Below the pieces are notes generated by a model, which worked only from the letters and a program-made list of their open reading frames with translations, was not told the origin of the DNA and did no database searches. A DNA stretch of 64,000 bases from Winslowiella toletana (GTDB lineage Bacteria; Pseudomonadota; Gammaproteobacteria; Enterobacterales; Enterobacteriaceae): the NCBI RefSeq assembly GCF_017875465.1, contig NZ_JAGGMQ010000001.1, forward strand, positions 3,596,001-3,660,000. The letters are read 5' to 3'. A program made the position numbers and the translations under genes. Of the stretch, positions 28,435-39,610 are shown in pieces; positions within the stretch are counted from its first letter, which is position 1; every line of letters starts with the position of its first letter.

Positions 28435-28471
28435 TTGTACGTCGCCGGGATACGCCTGGCGGCAGGGTTAA

Positions 28472-29656
<1,185 letters not shown>

Positions 29657-29680
29657 TAATTAAATAATGAGGGAAATTTA

Positions 29681-30013
29681 ATGAGCTTTTTCATTTCTGA
29701 CGCAGTAGCAGCAGCTGGCGCGCCGTCTCAGTCAAGTCCTTACTCCCTGGTGATTATGCTGGTGGTGTTTGGCCTGATTTTCTACTTTATGATCCTGCGC
29801 CCGCAGCAGAAGCGTGCGAAAGAGCACAAGAAGCTGATGGATTCCATCGCCAAAGGTGATGAAGTGCTGACCACCGGTGGTCTGGTTGGTCGTGTGACCA
29901 AAGTCGCTGAAACCGGTTATGTAGCAATTGCGCTGAACGATACGACGGAAGTTGTGGTCAAACGTGATTTCGTGGCTGCCGTTCTGCCGAAAGGTACGAT
30001 GAAGGCGCTGTAA
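29681..30013 (+). CDS. yajC: Sec translocon accessory protein YajC
   Basis: Single-span membrane protein of 110 residues in the SecDF-YajC complex. One helix (SLVIMLVVFGLIFYFMILRPQQKR) is followed by a soluble domain with GDEVLTTGGLVGRVTKV. It lies between tgt and secD, with RBS GAGGG. Confidence 0.97.
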   Translation: MSFFISDAVAAAGAPSQSSPYSLVIMLVVFGLIFYFMILRPQQKRAKEHKKLMDSIAKGDEVLTTGGLVGRVTKVAETGYVAIALNDTTEVVVKRDFVAAVLPKGTMKAL

Positions 30014-30040
30014 TTTTAGTTTTTCCCTAAGGGAACTGCC

Positions 30041-31888
30041 GTGTTAAACCGTTATCCTTTGTGGAAGTACATCATGCTGGTCGTCGTCATTCTTGTCGGC
30101 CTGTTGTACGCACTTCCCAACCTTTATGGTGAGGATCCGGCTGTTCAGATCACTGGTGCGCGCGGTGGCGCCGCCAGTGAACAAACGCTGGGTCAGATCC
30201 AGGAAGCATTAAAACAAGACAATATCCAGAGCAAGTCCATTGCGCTGGAAAATGGTGCCATTATGGCGCGTTTTGCCAACGGTGATGTGCAGCTGCGCGC
30301 CCGTGAAGCAATTATGAAGGTTCTTGGCGAGAATTACGTTGTCGCACTTAACCTCGCACCAGCAACGCCAACCTGGTTGAGCATGCTGGCGGCCGAACCG
30401 ATGAAACTCGGTCTCGACCTGCGTGGTGGTGTTCACTTCCTGATGGAAGTCGACATGGATACCGCGCTGGGTAAACTGCAAGAGCAGAATACCGATAGCC
30501 TGCGTAGCGACCTGCGTGACAAATCTATTCCTTACACTAACGTTCGTAAAATTGATAACTACGGTGTTGAAGTGCGCTTCCGTGACGCTTCTGCCCGTGA
30601 CGATGCGGTGAGCTATCTGTCCAGCCGCCATCGCGATCTGGTTATCAACAGCAGCGGCAGCAATGCTCTGCGCGCGGTGATGAGCGACGAGCGTCTGCGT
30701 GAAGCGCGTGAGTATGCGGTTCAGCAGAACATCACTATCTTACGTAACCGTGTTAACCAACTGGGTGTGGCCGAGCCACTGGTGCAGCGTCAGGGTTCTG
30801 ACCGTATCGTGGTTGAGCTGCCAGGTATCCAGGATACGGCGCGTGCGAAAGAGATTCTGGGGGCAACCGCCACGCTGGAGTTCCGTCTGGTCAATACCAC
30901 TGTCGATCAGTCTGCGGCGGCCAGTGGCCGTGTGCCGGGCGATTCGGAAGTGAAAAACACCCGTGAAGGCCAGCCTGTTGTGCTGTACAAGCGTGTGATT
31001 CTGACCGGCGACCATATTACCGATTCCACTTCCAGTACCGATGAGTACAACCAGGCGCAGGTGAATATTTCACTGGATGGCGCGGGTGGTAACATCATGT
31101 CCAATTTCACCAAGGACAATATTGGTAAACCGATGGCGACGCTGTTTGTTGAGTATAAAGACAGCGGCAAGAAAGATGCCAACGGTCGTGCGATTCTGGC
31201 GAAACAGGAAGAGGTGATTAACGTCGCTAATATCCAGTCGCGTCTGGGTAACAGCTTCCGTATTACCGGTATCAGCAATCCGAACGAAGCACGTCAACTG
31301 TCGTTGCTGCTGCGTGCCGGTGCGTTGATTGCGCCAATTCAGATCGTTGAAGAACGCACCATCGGTCCAACCATGGGGGCGCAGAACATCACTCAGGGTC
31401 TGGAAGCCTGCTTATGGGGCCTGGTGGCGTCTATCGTCTTTATGGTGGTTTACTACCGCAAATTCGGTGTGATTGCGACTTCTGCGCTGATTGCCAACCT
31501 GGTGTTGATCGTCGGCATTATGTCCTTGCTTCCGGGCGCCACGCTTACCATGCCGGGTATTGCCGGTATCGTACTGACGCTGGCGGTAGCAGTCGATGCT
31601 AACGTACTGATCAATGAGCGTATTAAGGAAGAGCTGAAGAATGGACGTTCCATTCAACAGTCGATCCATGAAGGTTATAAAGGCGCGTTCTCCAGTATCA
31701 TCGATGCTAACGTTACGACGCTGATTACCGCCATCATTCTGTACGCTGTGGGTACCGGTTCGATTAAAGGCTTTGCGATTACTACCGCCATTGGTGTAGT
31801 AACCTCAATGTTTACGGCGATCGTCGGTACACGTGCCATCGTCAACCTGTTGTACGGCGGCAAACGCATCAACAAGCTGTCTATTTGA
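30041..31888 (+). CDS. secD: Protein translocase subunit SecD
   Basis: Inner-membrane subunit that uses proton-motive force to aid late export through SecYEG. The product is 615 residues with an N-terminal helix, large periplasmic domain and a C-terminal six-helix RND-like part; the motif [15 protein letters not shown] and the [17 protein letters not shown] segment are diagnostic. It begins at GTG, and its last bases are followed closely by secF. Confidence 0.97.
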   Translation: MLNRYPLWKYIMLVVVILVGLLYALPNLYGEDPAVQITGARGGAASEQTLGQIQEALKQDNIQSKSIALENGAIMARFANGDVQLRAREAIMKVLGENYVVALNLAPATPTWLSMLAAEPMKLGLDLRGGVHFLMEVDMDTALGKLQEQNTDSLRSDLRDKSIPYTNVRKIDNYGVEVRFRDASARDDAVSYLSSRHRDLVINSSGSNALRAVMSDERLREAREYAVQQNITILRNRVNQLGVAEPLVQRQGSDRIVVELPGIQDTARAKEILGATATLEFRLVNTTVDQSAAASGRVPGDSEVKNTREGQPVVLYKRVILTGDHITDSTSSTDEYNQAQVNISLDGAGGNIMSNFTKDNIGKPMATLFVEYKDSGKKDANGRAILAKQEEVINVANIQSRLGNSFRITGISNPNEARQLSLLLRAGALIAPIQIVEERTIGPTMGAQNITQGLEACLWGLVASIVFMVVYYRKFGVIATSALIANLVLIVGIMSLLPGATLTMPGIAGIVLTLAVAVDANVLINERIKEELKNGRSIQQSIHEGYKGAFSSIIDANVTTLITAIILYAVGTGSIKGFAITTAIGVVTSMFTAIVGTRAIVNLLYGGKRINKLSI

Positions 31889-31898
31889 GGAGTGCGTT

Positions 31899-32867
31899 GT
31901 GGCACAGGACTATAGCGTTGAACAACTAAACTACGGGCGTAAAGTTCATGACTTTATGCGCTGGGATAAACTGGCTTTCACCCTTTCCGGGCTGCTGTTG
32001 ATTGCGTCAGTGATCATTATGGGCGTGCGCGGATTTAACTGGGGGCTGGATTTCACCGGCGGTACCGTCATTGAAATTACCCTTGAGAAACCGGCTGAAC
32101 TGGACACCCTGCGTGGCGCGCTGGAGAAGTCAGGTTTTGCTGAACCGCAGGTGCAGAACTTTGGTAGCAGCCGTGATGTGCTGGTGCGTATGTCACCACA
32201 CGAAGGCAATGCGGGCCAGGAGCTGGGCAGTAAGGTGGTGAACATTGTTAATCAGGCGACACAACAAAATGCGACCGTAAAACGCATTGAGTTTGTCGGG
32301 CCGAGTGTCGGTAGCGATCTGGCGCAAGCCGGTGGTATGGCGCTGCTGTCAGCACTGATTGCGATTCTGATTTACGTCGGTTTCCGCTTTGAGTGGCGAC
32401 TGGCGCTGGGCGCCGTGCTGGCGCTGGCGCATGACGTGGTGATCACCATGGGTATTCTCTCGCTGTTCCATATCGAGATTGACCTGACCATTATTGCCTC
32501 CCTGATGTCGGTTATCGGCTACTCGCTGAACGACAGTATCGTGGTATCGGACCGTATTCGTGAGAACTTCCGCAAGATTCGTCGCGGCACGCCTTACGAT
32601 ATCGTCAACGTCTCGCTGACGCAGACGTTGAGCCGAACCATCATGACCTCGGCGACAACGCTGGTGGTGGTGCTGATGCTGTTTATCTTCGGTGGCGCAC
32701 TGCTGGAAGGCTTTGCGCTGACCATGCTGATTGGTGTTTCGATCGGTACTATCTCTTCCATCTACGTCGCCTCTGCGCTGGCGTTGAAACTGGGCATGAA
32801 GCGCGAGCACATGCTGCAGCAGAAAGTGGAAAAAGAGGGTGCGGATCAGCCGTCGATTCTGCCTTAA
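31899..32867 (+). CDS. secF: Protein translocase subunit SecF
   Basis: Partner of SecD, 322 residues, with [12 protein letters not shown] near the start and the [16 protein letters not shown] and [19 protein letters not shown] membrane motifs. The frame is open from 31833, but GTG 31899 with GAGG upstream gives the family start ([16 protein letters not shown]). It ends the operon, before a REPIN that also looks like its terminator. Confidence 0.96.
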   Translation: MAQDYSVEQLNYGRKVHDFMRWDKLAFTLSGLLLIASVIIMGVRGFNWGLDFTGGTVIEITLEKPAELDTLRGALEKSGFAEPQVQNFGSSRDVLVRMSPHEGNAGQELGSKVVNIVNQATQQNATVKRIEFVGPSVGSDLAQAGGMALLSALIAILIYVGFRFEWRLALGAVLALAHDVVITMGILSLFHIEIDLTIIASLMSVIGYSLNDSIVVSDRIRENFRKIRRGTPYDIVNVSLTQTLSRTIMTSATTLVVVLMLFIFGGALLEGFALTMLIGVSIGTISSIYVASALALKLGMKREHMLQQKVEKEGADQPSILP

Positions 32868-32879
32868 GCCATTGACAGC

Positions 32880-32934
32880 GGGAGCCGATAACGGCTCCCC
32901 TACGTAGGGGCGGCGTTTACGCCGCCCTTTTTTT
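32880..32934. repeat. REPIN-like pair acting as secF terminator
   Basis: GGGAGCCG-ATAA-CGGCTCCC-CTAC (32880-32903) is directly followed by GTAG-GGGCGGCG-TTTA-CGCCGCCC (32904-32927), two inverted REP palindromes abutting at CTAC/GTAG. Seven T residues follow, so the second hairpin is also a good terminator for secF; the T-run touches the stop of yajI. Confidence 0.75.
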
Positions 32935-33490
32935 ATCTGCCAGCACTCTGGAGCGGCACAAGATCATGTACGCGCACATAACCCAGTTGCTCCGGCTGGA
33001 TACCGCTTAAACGCAGGGACACCGTGGTTTCGGCTTTTGGCAGCAGTGAGGAGGGCAGCTCAATGCTCTGCGACTGACGGTCAGCAGCCAGTGGCTTACC
33101 GGTAATCGGATCCAGCTCACCCCACTCAACCAGCGCCGTCAGCGGCACCAGCGGCTGTTCCCCGGCGGCACGAATATGCAGCAGCGCACGAGTGCCATTG
33201 GCTTCCGCTTCGACATGGCTTAATGATAAGCGCAGTTCACCGACATTGCTTTGCAGCAGCACGGCGGTATTAGCATTCGGCAGCAGCCAGGCTCCCTGCG
33301 CTGCGCCGCTGTTCAGTTGATTTTGTTGTTCCAGCACCGTGGCCTGATCGGTTAGCTGACGCATCTGCTGATTTAATTTGCCGACTTCGTTATGCAGCTG
33401 ATTTACTGCTGTCGGCTCTGGTGCGGCGCAACCCGCCAGCAGCAGCATCGATGACAGCATGCTGAAGGATAAAACGTTGGTCATTTTCAT
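32933..33490 (-). CDS. yajI: YajI-like lipoprotein (DUF3251)
   Basis: Envelope lipoprotein of 185 residues with lipobox LLLAGC at about residue 20 and a short coiled-coil (VNQLHNEVGKLNQQMRQLTDQATVLEQQNQ). The C-terminal part (LPNANTAVLLQSNVGELRLSLSHVEA) fits the DUF3251 family represented by E. coli YajI. ATG 33490 has GGGAG upstream and is preferred over the open start at 33508. Position before nrdR also agrees. Confidence 0.8.
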   Translation of the reverse strand: MKMTNVLSFSMLSSMLLLAGCAAPEPTAVNQLHNEVGKLNQQMRQLTDQATVLEQQNQLNSGAAQGAWLLPNANTAVLLQSNVGELRLSLSHVEAEANGTRALLHIRAAGEQPLVPLTALVEWGELDPITGKPLAADRQSQSIELPSSLLPKAETTVSLRLSGIQPEQLGYVRVHDLVPLQSAGR

Positions 33491-33701
33491 GTAGTTAGCT
33501 CCCTGCACTGAGGTATCAACAGTGTGACTGCCTTATAGCGTTAAGCATAGCGTAAATTATCGCTAAGCCGTTGAAGCCTGTCGCGTAATGGCTATTTGTG
33601 GCTAACTTCAGTGAAACATCGGGAATGCCACTGGCGGTTATTTTGTTAACCGGCACTTCGCGCTACACTGTTGCCCAATTTGGTGAATATCAGGAAGCGT
33701 T

Positions 33702-34151
33702 ATGCATTGCCCATTCTGTTCTGCAGTGGATACCAAAGTGATTGACTCCCGTCTGGTTGGTGAGGGCACCTCGGTGCGCCGCCGCCGCCAGTGTCTGGTC
33801 TGTCATGAGCGTTTTACCACTTTCGAAGTGGCAGAGCTGGTGATGCCGCGAGTGGTGAAAAGCAATGATATCCGTGAACCTTTTAACGAAGATAAGCTGA
33901 CCAGCGGCCTGATGAAGGCGCTGGAGAAACGTCCGGTAAATTCCGACGACGTGGAAAATGCGATTAGCCATATCAAAACCCAGCTGCGCGCCACCGGTGA
34001 ACGCGAAGTGCCGAGCAAAATGATCGGCAACCTGGTGATGGACGAGCTGAAGAAACTGGATAAAGTGGCCTATATTCGCTTTGCCTCGGTTTATCGCAGT
34101 TTCGAAGATATCCGCGAATTTGGCGAAGAGATCGCCCGGTTACAGGATTAG
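33702..34151 (+). CDS. nrdR: Transcriptional repressor NrdR
   Basis: Repressor of ribonucleotide reductase genes, 149 residues. Zinc ribbon CPFC...CLVC (residues 3-34) is followed by an ATP-cone domain ([38 protein letters not shown]). ribD starts 3 bases after its stop, so the two are co-transcribed, as in E. coli. Confidence 0.98.
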   Translation: MHCPFCSAVDTKVIDSRLVGEGTSVRRRRQCLVCHERFTTFEVAELVMPRVVKSNDIREPFNEDKLTSGLMKALEKRPVNSDDVENAISHIKTQLRATGEREVPSKMIGNLVMDELKKLDKVAYIRFASVYRSFEDIREFGEEIARLQD

Positions 34152-34154
34152 AGC

Positions 34155-35258
34155 ATGCGCGATGAATTTTATATGGCCCGGGCGCTGGAGCTGGCGCGTC
34201 GAGGGATGTTTACCACCACGCCGAATCCGAATGTCGGCTGCGTAATTGTGCATGACGGTATTATCGTTGGCGAAGGCTGGCATCAGCGTGCCGGCGAACC
34301 GCACGCGGAAGTGCATGCGCTGCGGATGGCAGGTGAACGCGCGAAGGGCGCTACTGCCTATGTTACGCTGGAGCCGTGCAGCCATTTTGGCCGCACGCCG
34401 CCCTGTTGCGATGCGCTGATTCACGCTGGCGTGACGCGGGTAGTGGCCGCGATGCAGGATCCCAATCCTGAAGTTGCCGGACGCGGTTTATACCGTTTGC
34501 AGCAGGCTGGAATTGAGGTCAGTCATGGCCTGATGGCAAATGAAGCCGAAGCGATTAATCGCGGCTTTTTAAAACGGATGCGCACCGGCTTTCCCTGGGT
34601 GCAGCTGAAACTGGGCGCTTCGCTTGATGGCCGCACCGCGATGGCCAGCGGCGAAAGCCAGTGGATAACCTCGCCGCAGGCGCGGCGCGATGTACAGCGC
34701 CTGCGTGCGCAAAGCTCGGCAATTCTCAGCAGCAGCGCGACGGTGCTGGCGGATGATCCTGCGCTTACCGTGCGCTGGACGGAGCTGGACAGCGCCAGCC
34801 AGGCGGCGTATGCGCAGACGGATTTGCGCCAGCCAACGCGGGTGATTATCGACAGTCAGAACCGCGTCACACCACAGCATCGTCTGATTGGCCAGCCGGG
34901 CAGCACTATTCTGGCGCGCCTGCAGGCGGATGGATTGAGCTGGCCGGAAGGCGTCGAACAGCTAAAAGTACCGGCAGTCGATCAGCAACTGGATCTGGTG
35001 CTGCTGCTGATGCTGCTGGGCAAGCGCCAGCTGAATACCCTGTGGGTGGAAGCCGGCGCCAGCCTGGCGGGCGCTCTGCTGCGCGCCGGGGTGGTCGATG
35101 AGGTGATTGTTTACCTTGCGCCGAAATTATTGGGTGACAACGCCCGTGGCCTTTGCCAGCTGCCGGGATTAACGCAACTGGCTGATGCGCCAGAGTTTTC
35201 TTTTAGCGACGTCCGTCAGGTTGGGCCAGACTTACGTCTGACGCTGACTCCTCGCTAG
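34155..35258 (+). CDS. ribD: Bifunctional riboflavin biosynthesis deaminase/reductase RibD
   Basis: Carries out the second and third steps of riboflavin synthesis. The N-terminal deaminase has the zinc motif HAEVHAL...PCSHFGRTPPCCDALI, and the C-terminal reductase starts near residue 150 (LKLGASLDGRTAMASGESQWIT) with VIIDSQNRV and WVEAGASLAGALL. It lies between nrdR and ribH. Confidence 0.97.
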   Translation: MRDEFYMARALELARRGMFTTTPNPNVGCVIVHDGIIVGEGWHQRAGEPHAEVHALRMAGERAKGATAYVTLEPCSHFGRTPPCCDALIHAGVTRVVAAMQDPNPEVAGRGLYRLQQAGIEVSHGLMANEAEAINRGFLKRMRTGFPWVQLKLGASLDGRTAMASGESQWITSPQARRDVQRLRAQSSAILSSSATVLADDPALTVRWTELDSASQAAYAQTDLRQPTRVIIDSQNRVTPQHRLIGQPGSTILARLQADGLSWPEGVEQLKVPAVDQQLDLVLLLMLLGKRQLNTLWVEAGASLAGALLRAGVVDEVIVYLAPKLLGDNARGLCQLPGLTQLADAPEFSFSDVRQVGPDLRLTLTPR

Positions 35259-35347
35259 TGGCCTGCGGAAAAGCGGAAGCAGACCGACAAAGAGTATGAT
35301 AGAATCCGCCCCCCTGCGGGGCCAAACAGAACCCTGAAAGGACGAAT

Positions 35348-35818
35348 ATGAAGATTATTGAAGCTGCAGTTGCCACTCCTGATGCGCGCGTTGCTATTGT
35401 TATTGCGCGTTTTAACAACTTCATCAACGAAAGCCTGCTGAGCGGCGCCATCGACGCGCTGAAGCGTATCGGCCAGGTAAAAGATGAAAACATCACTGTT
35501 GTCTGGGTTCCGGGTGCTTACGAGTTACCTTTAACTGCGCGTGCGCTGGCCAAAGCCGGTAAACACGACACAGTTATTGCCCTGGGCACAGTGATTCGTG
35601 GCGGCACTGCGCACTTCGAATATGTTGCTGGTGAAGCAAGTTCTGGTCTGGCGAATGTTGCAATGAACAGCGATATTCCGGTGGCGTTCGGCGTGCTGAC
35701 GACCGAAAACATCGAGCAGGCCATTGAGCGAGCGGGCACCAAAGCGGGTAACAAAGGCGCAGAAGCGGCGCTGACTGCACTCGAAATGATTAATGTATTG
35801 AAAGCCATCAAAGCCTGA
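35348..35818 (+). CDS. ribH: 6,7-dimethyl-8-ribityllumazine synthase
   Basis: Penultimate enzyme of riboflavin synthesis, 156 residues (also named ribE in E. coli). The motifs [11 protein letters not shown] and [23 protein letters not shown] and the [23 protein letters not shown] end are complete. It is upstream of nusB with a 22-base gap. Confidence 0.97.
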   Translation: MKIIEAAVATPDARVAIVIARFNNFINESLLSGAIDALKRIGQVKDENITVVWVPGAYELPLTARALAKAGKHDTVIALGTVIRGGTAHFEYVAGEASSGLANVAMNSDIPVAFGVLTTENIEQAIERAGTKAGNKGAEAALTALEMINVLKAIKA

Positions 35819-35840
35819 TTTTTTTTGTAAGGGGAATTTT

Positions 35841-36260
35841 GTGAAACCTGCTGCACGTCGTCGTGCCCGTGAGTGCGCTGTCCAGGCGATTTACTCCTGG
35901 CAGCTGTCGAAAAACGACATCGCTGATGTTGAATACCAGTTTCTGGCGGAACAAGACGTCAAAGACGTTGATATTAACTATTTCCGTGAGTTAGTGGGCG
36001 GCGTTGCGACCAACAGCGCATACCTCGACGGTCTGATGAAGCCTTATCTGTCGCGTCAGCTGGAAGAGCTGGGCCAGATTGAAAGAGCCATCCTGCGCAT
36101 TTCATTGTTTGAACTGAGCAAGCGTGCTGATGTGCCGTATAAAGTGGCCATCAATGAAGGTATCGAACTGGCGAAAGTATTTGGTGCTGATGACAGCCAC
36201 AAATTCGTCAATGGTGTACTGGATAAAGCCGGTCCTTATATTCGCCCGAATAAAAAATAA
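35841..36260 (+). CDS. nusB: Transcription antitermination factor NusB
   Basis: RNA-binding helical protein that binds boxA with S10 during rRNA antitermination, 139 residues. Sequence includes [21 protein letters not shown] and [32 protein letters not shown]. Starts with GTG preceded by AAGGGG. Confidence 0.98.
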   Translation: MKPAARRRARECAVQAIYSWQLSKNDIADVEYQFLAEQDVKDVDINYFRELVGGVATNSAYLDGLMKPYLSRQLEELGQIERAILRISLFELSKRADVPYKVAINEGIELAKVFGADDSHKFVNGVLDKAGPYIRPNKK

Positions 36261-36267
36261 TCACCTC

Positions 36268-36288
36268 AGGCCGGTTCTCCGGCCTTTT
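36268..36288 (+). terminator. Terminator after nusB
   Basis: AGGCCGG (36268-36274) pairs with CCGGCCT (36279-36285) around TTCT, followed by TTTTCTTT. Confidence 0.8.
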
Positions 36289-36313
36289 CTTTACGTCTTA
36301 GCGGAACGCATTT

Positions 36314-37291
36314 ATGGCATGTGGCGAATTCGAACTTATCGCGCGTTACTTTAACCGTGTGACAAGCTCTCGTCGCGATGTGGAAAAAGGCATTGGCGAC
36401 GACTGCGCGTTACTGAATGTGCCGGAAAAAAAGACTCTGGCGATCAGTACCGACACGCTGGTTGAAGGCGTCCACTTCTTACGTGATATCCATCCGGCCG
36501 ACTTAGGCTACAAAGCGCTGGCGGTAAATCTCAGCGATCTGGCGGCCATGGGTGCCGATCCGGCATGGTTAACACTGGCGATCACTCTGCCTGATATCGA
36601 TGAAAGCTGGCTGAAGGCGTTTAGCGACAGCCTGTTTGAGCTGCTGGATTACTACGATATGCAGCTGATTGGCGGTGATACTACGCGCGGCCCGCGCAGC
36701 CTGACGTTAGGCATTCATGGTCTGGTACCGACCGGACGAGCGTTAAAACGTTCGGGCGCCCGCCCGGGCGACTGGATTTTTGTTACCGGCACGCTGGGCG
36801 ACAGCGCAGCCGGCCTGGCGTTATTGCAGCATGCTATCCGCATTGCCGATCCGGCAGCCTGCGAAGCGCTGATTAAACGTCATTTACGACCGATGCCGCG
36901 TATTTTGCAAGGGCAGGCACTGCGTGATCTGGCCAGCTCTGCTATCGATATTTCCGATGGCCTGATCTCTGATATTGGTCATGTGCTGAAGGCCAGCGAC
37001 TGCGGCGCGCGTATCAATCTTGATGCGTTGCCGCTGTCCGCAACCCTGACGGAGCATAGCGAACGCGAACAGGCGCTGCGCTGGGCATTAGCCGGCGGTG
37101 AAGATTACGAGCTGTGCTTTACCGTACCGGAAATTAACCGTGGCGCGCTGGATGTTGCGCTCGGCCACCTTGGCGTGCCTTATACCTGTATCGGTCAGAT
37201 GGCGCCAGCGTCGGAAGGGCTGACGCTGATGGAGCAGGGCAAGCCGGTGGAATTTAACCTGAAAGGATTTGACCATTTTGACGCGCGATAA
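36314..37291 (+). CDS. thiL: Thiamine-monophosphate kinase ThiL
   Basis: Makes thiamine diphosphate from thiamine monophosphate, 325 residues. PurM-like fold motifs are visible: [43 protein letters not shown] and [15 protein letters not shown]. Starts [13 protein letters not shown]. Its 3' end overlaps the pgpA start by 23 bases. Confidence 0.97.
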   Translation: MACGEFELIARYFNRVTSSRRDVEKGIGDDCALLNVPEKKTLAISTDTLVEGVHFLRDIHPADLGYKALAVNLSDLAAMGADPAWLTLAITLPDIDESWLKAFSDSLFELLDYYDMQLIGGDTTRGPRSLTLGIHGLVPTGRALKRSGARPGDWIFVTGTLGDSAAGLALLQHAIRIADPAACEALIKRHLRPMPRILQGQALRDLASSAIDISDGLISDIGHVLKASDCGARINLDALPLSATLTEHSEREQALRWALAGGEDYELCFTVPEINRGALDVALGHLGVPYTCIGQMAPASEGLTLMEQGKPVEFNLKGFDHFDAR

Positions 37292-37775
37292 AGACGTAGC
37301 CAAAAGCCGTCTGAAAATGAGTAATCCCTGGCATCTGCTGGCAACCGGTTTTGGTAGCGGCCTGTTCCCCTGGGTTCCGGGCACCTGGGGCTCGCTGGCG
37401 GCGATCCCGTTCTGGTGGGCCATGACTTTTTTACCACTGCAGATCTATTCGCTAGTGGTGATGCTCGGTATCTCGCTCGGGGTGTATATCTGCCATCGCA
37501 CCGCCAAAGATATGGGCGTCCACGATCACGGCAGTATCGTCTGGGATGAGTTTATCGGTATGTGGATCACCCTGATGGCGCTGCCGGTGATGGAGTGGCA
37601 GTGGGTGGCCGCTGGCTTTGTGATTTTCCGTATTCTCGATATGTGGAAGCCATGGCCGATTCGCTGGTTTGACCGTAATGTGCATGGCGGCATGGGAATT
37701 ATGGTCGACGATATTATCGCCGGGATAATTTCCGCCGGGATCCTCTATTATCTTGGACATCACTGGCCGTTGTGA
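37269..37775 (+). CDS. pgpA: Phosphatidylglycerophosphatase A
   Basis: Inner-membrane lipid phosphatase of 168 residues that makes phosphatidylglycerol. It contains [38 protein letters not shown] and [17 protein letters not shown]. The start used here is TTG at 37269, as in the E. coli protein; its spacing to AAGGA is short, so TTG 37278 or ATG 37317 are possible alternatives. Overlap with thiL suggests coupling. Confidence 0.93.
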   Translation: MTILTRDKDVAKSRLKMSNPWHLLATGFGSGLFPWVPGTWGSLAAIPFWWAMTFLPLQIYSLVVMLGISLGVYICHRTAKDMGVHDHGSIVWDEFIGMWITLMALPVMEWQWVAAGFVIFRILDMWKPWPIRWFDRNVHGGMGIMVDDIIAGIISAGILYYLGHHWPL

Positions 37776-37782
37776 TTTTTTA

Positions 37783-37804
37783 TCCCCCGCTGCCAGGCGG
37801 GGGA
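37783..37804. terminator. Hairpin after pgpA
   Basis: TCCCCCGC (37783-37790) pairs with GCGGGGGA (37797-37804) around TGCCAG; no T-run follows on the plus strand. Confidence 0.5.
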
Positions 37805-37971
37805 ATAACCACTGTTTTCTGCTGTCTGTTCCCCGTTTACCTGCCTTAAATTTTGCATTGGTTTACTTGCGGTACTATTGCCTTGCGTTACTAGATCTGG
37901 TTACTATGCGCTGCACAAAAAGATCATCGTCTTTTCTGTGACTCATGGATCGTTTAATAAAAGGACAAAAT

Positions 37972-38502
37972 ATGCGCAAAACTTCACTCATTCTGCCCTT
38001 AGTCGCCTTGATGGCTTTTACTACAGCAGCTAAAGCGGAAAGTAACCATACATTTTCAGCAGGTTATGTTCAAAGTGACTTCTTAAAATCTAAAGGTATT
38101 AACGCCAAATATCTTTATAGCAACAGCGAATTCCCCATCGGATGGGCGGCATCTTTTACCACCACCAACAAAGATCAAGACCTCGGATTTGGGGCGAAAA
38201 ATGATTACAGTTATTACTCCCTGACGACCGGCCCGACTGTCACTGTGGCCGATTTAGTCACGCTGTACGCGCTGGTTGGCGTTAGCCGTGGCGGGGTCAA
38301 GTACACCTGGGGAGATTTTACCGCTAAAGAAAAGCTTTATGGTTTCAGCGGGGGAGTAGGCGCCCAGCTGCATCTGGCGAAGAATTTCGTCATCGATGCG
38401 GGCTATGAGCGTGGTAGCCTGGCGCAAAAGAAAGGATATGATGCCAAAGAAGAACGCGTTGATTTAAATATGTGGACGGTCGGCCTCGGTTACCGTTTTT
38501 AA
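37972..38502 (+). CDS. Ail/OmpX-family outer-membrane beta-barrel protein
   Basis: Protein of 176 residues with signal peptide (MRKTSLILPLVALMAFTTAAKA) and the alternating pattern of an eight-stranded barrel, ending in the outer-membrane signature WTVGLGYRF. Blocks such as TFSAGYVQSDF and KLYGFSGGVGAQLHLAKNFVIDAGYE fit Ail/Lom/OmpX proteins, which mediate adhesion or serum resistance in some relatives. ATG 37972 follows AAGGA. The gene is more AT-rich than neighbours and interrupts the conserved pgpA-yajO order, so it looks inserted. Confidence 0.87.
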   Translation: MRKTSLILPLVALMAFTTAAKAESNHTFSAGYVQSDFLKSKGINAKYLYSNSEFPIGWAASFTTTNKDQDLGFGAKNDYSYYSLTTGPTVTVADLVTLYALVGVSRGGVKYTWGDFTAKEKLYGFSGGVGAQLHLAKNFVIDAGYERGSLAQKKGYDAKEERVDLNMWTVGLGYRF

Positions 38503-38519
38503 TTCACGGGCCTGCAGAT

Positions 38520-38541
38520 GGGCGGTAAAGCTTTACCGCCC
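38520..38541. terminator. Bidirectional hairpin between Ail-like gene and yajO
   Basis: GGGCGGTAAAG directly followed by CTTTACCGCCC makes a perfect 22-bp palindrome between convergent genes. Confidence 0.6.
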
Positions 38542-38548
38542 GAATTGA

Positions 38549-39523
38549 TTATTCGAATCCCACGACGTGGTGCGGTTGATACACCGTTTCCAGTTCGGCG
38601 ATCTCCTCGCTGCTCAGTTCAACCTCTACTGCTTTCACTAAATCGTCCAGCTGTTCGGCACGCGATGCGCCAATAATCGGTGCGGTTACAGCAGGTTTGC
38701 TCAGCATCCATGCCAGCGCCACCTGCGCGCGACTGACGCCTCTGTCGTCAGCAATAGTCGCGACCCGTTGTGCGATAGCCGCATCATTCTCTTCACTCTG
38801 GCTGTACAAGGTTTTGCCAAATTCATCGGATACTGAGCGCGCAGTGGTTTCGCCCCACGGGCGGGTCAGACGCCCTCGTGCTAACGGGCTCCACGGCAAT
38901 ACCGCAATATTCTCCGCCAGGCAGAGCGGATGCATCTCGCGCTCTTCTTCGCGCTGAATCAGATTGTACTGATCCTGCATGCTGACAAAGCGCGTCCAGC
39001 CATGCAGGTCGGCGGTGTAGAGCGCTTTAGCAAATTGCCAGGCGTGCATTGAAGAAGCGCCGATATAACGTGCCTTGCCGGATTTCACCACATCGTGCAG
39101 CGCTTCCAGCGTCTCCTCCAGTGGCGTGTCATAATCCCAGCGATGGATCTGTAGCAAATCGACGTGTTCCATCCCCAGCCGCCCAAGGCTGTCATCAATC
39201 GATTGCAGAATATTTTTGCGCGACAGGCCACCGGCCAGATTGCTCAGCGGGAAATAGACTTTGGTGGCGACCACAATTTCATCGCGTCGTGCGTATTCGC
39301 GTAGCGCCCGGCCAACGATCTCTTCGCTGCTGCCATCGGAGTAGCTGTTCGCGGTGTCGAAGAAGTTGATGCCGGCGTCCAGCGCCTGCTTGATCAGCGG
39401 TTTACTGCTCTCTTCCGGTAGTGTCCAGGCGTGGTTGCCGCGATCGGGTTCGCCAAAGGTCATGCAACCTAAGCAGAGACGGGAAACCTGCAGGTTGGTA
39501 CTGCCTAATTGGATCGTTTTCAT
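38549..39523 (-). CDS. yajO: Aldo/keto reductase YajO
   Basis: NADPH-dependent aldo/keto reductase of 324 residues, the E. coli YajO length. It opens IQLGSTNLQVSRLCLGCMTFGEPDRGNHAW and has the catalytic Asp/Tyr (FFDTANSYSDG), Lys (VVATKVYF) and His (LLQIHRWDYDTP). It lies downstream of dxs on the same strand; E. coli YajO has been linked to 1-deoxyxylulose 5-phosphate formation. RBS GGAG precedes the ATG, and a REPIN separates it from dxs. Confidence 0.93.
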   Translation of the reverse strand: MKTIQLGSTNLQVSRLCLGCMTFGEPDRGNHAWTLPEESSKPLIKQALDAGINFFDTANSYSDGSSEEIVGRALREYARRDEIVVATKVYFPLSNLAGGLSRKNILQSIDDSLGRLGMEHVDLLQIHRWDYDTPLEETLEALHDVVKSGKARYIGASSMHAWQFAKALYTADLHGWTRFVSMQDQYNLIQREEEREMHPLCLAENIAVLPWSPLARGRLTRPWGETTARSVSDEFGKTLYSQSEENDAAIAQRVATIADDRGVSRAQVALAWMLSKPAVTAPIIGASRAEQLDDLVKAVEVELSSEEIAELETVYQPHHVVGFE

Positions 39524-39541
39524 TATGGCTCCGCTGTTTGC

Positions 39542-39610
39542 GTAGGGGTGGCGTTCACGCCGCCCGGTGGTGCAAAGTATAGGCTCGGGAGCCGAAAACG
39601 GCTCCCCTAC
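39542..39610. repeat. REPIN between yajO and dxs, supplying the dxs stop
   Basis: GTAG-GGGTGGCG-TTCA-CGCCGCCC (39542-39565) and GGGAGCCG-AAAA-CGGCTCCC-CTAC (39587-39610) face each other with GTAG/CTAC on the outer ends and a 21-base spacer, the canonical REPIN layout. The outer CTAC includes the complement of the dxs TAG stop (39607-39609). Confidence 0.75.

Noticed and set aside
37753..37941. 62-codon frame after pgpA
   Set aside because: It overlaps pgpA, crosses the hairpin and lacks a start signal.
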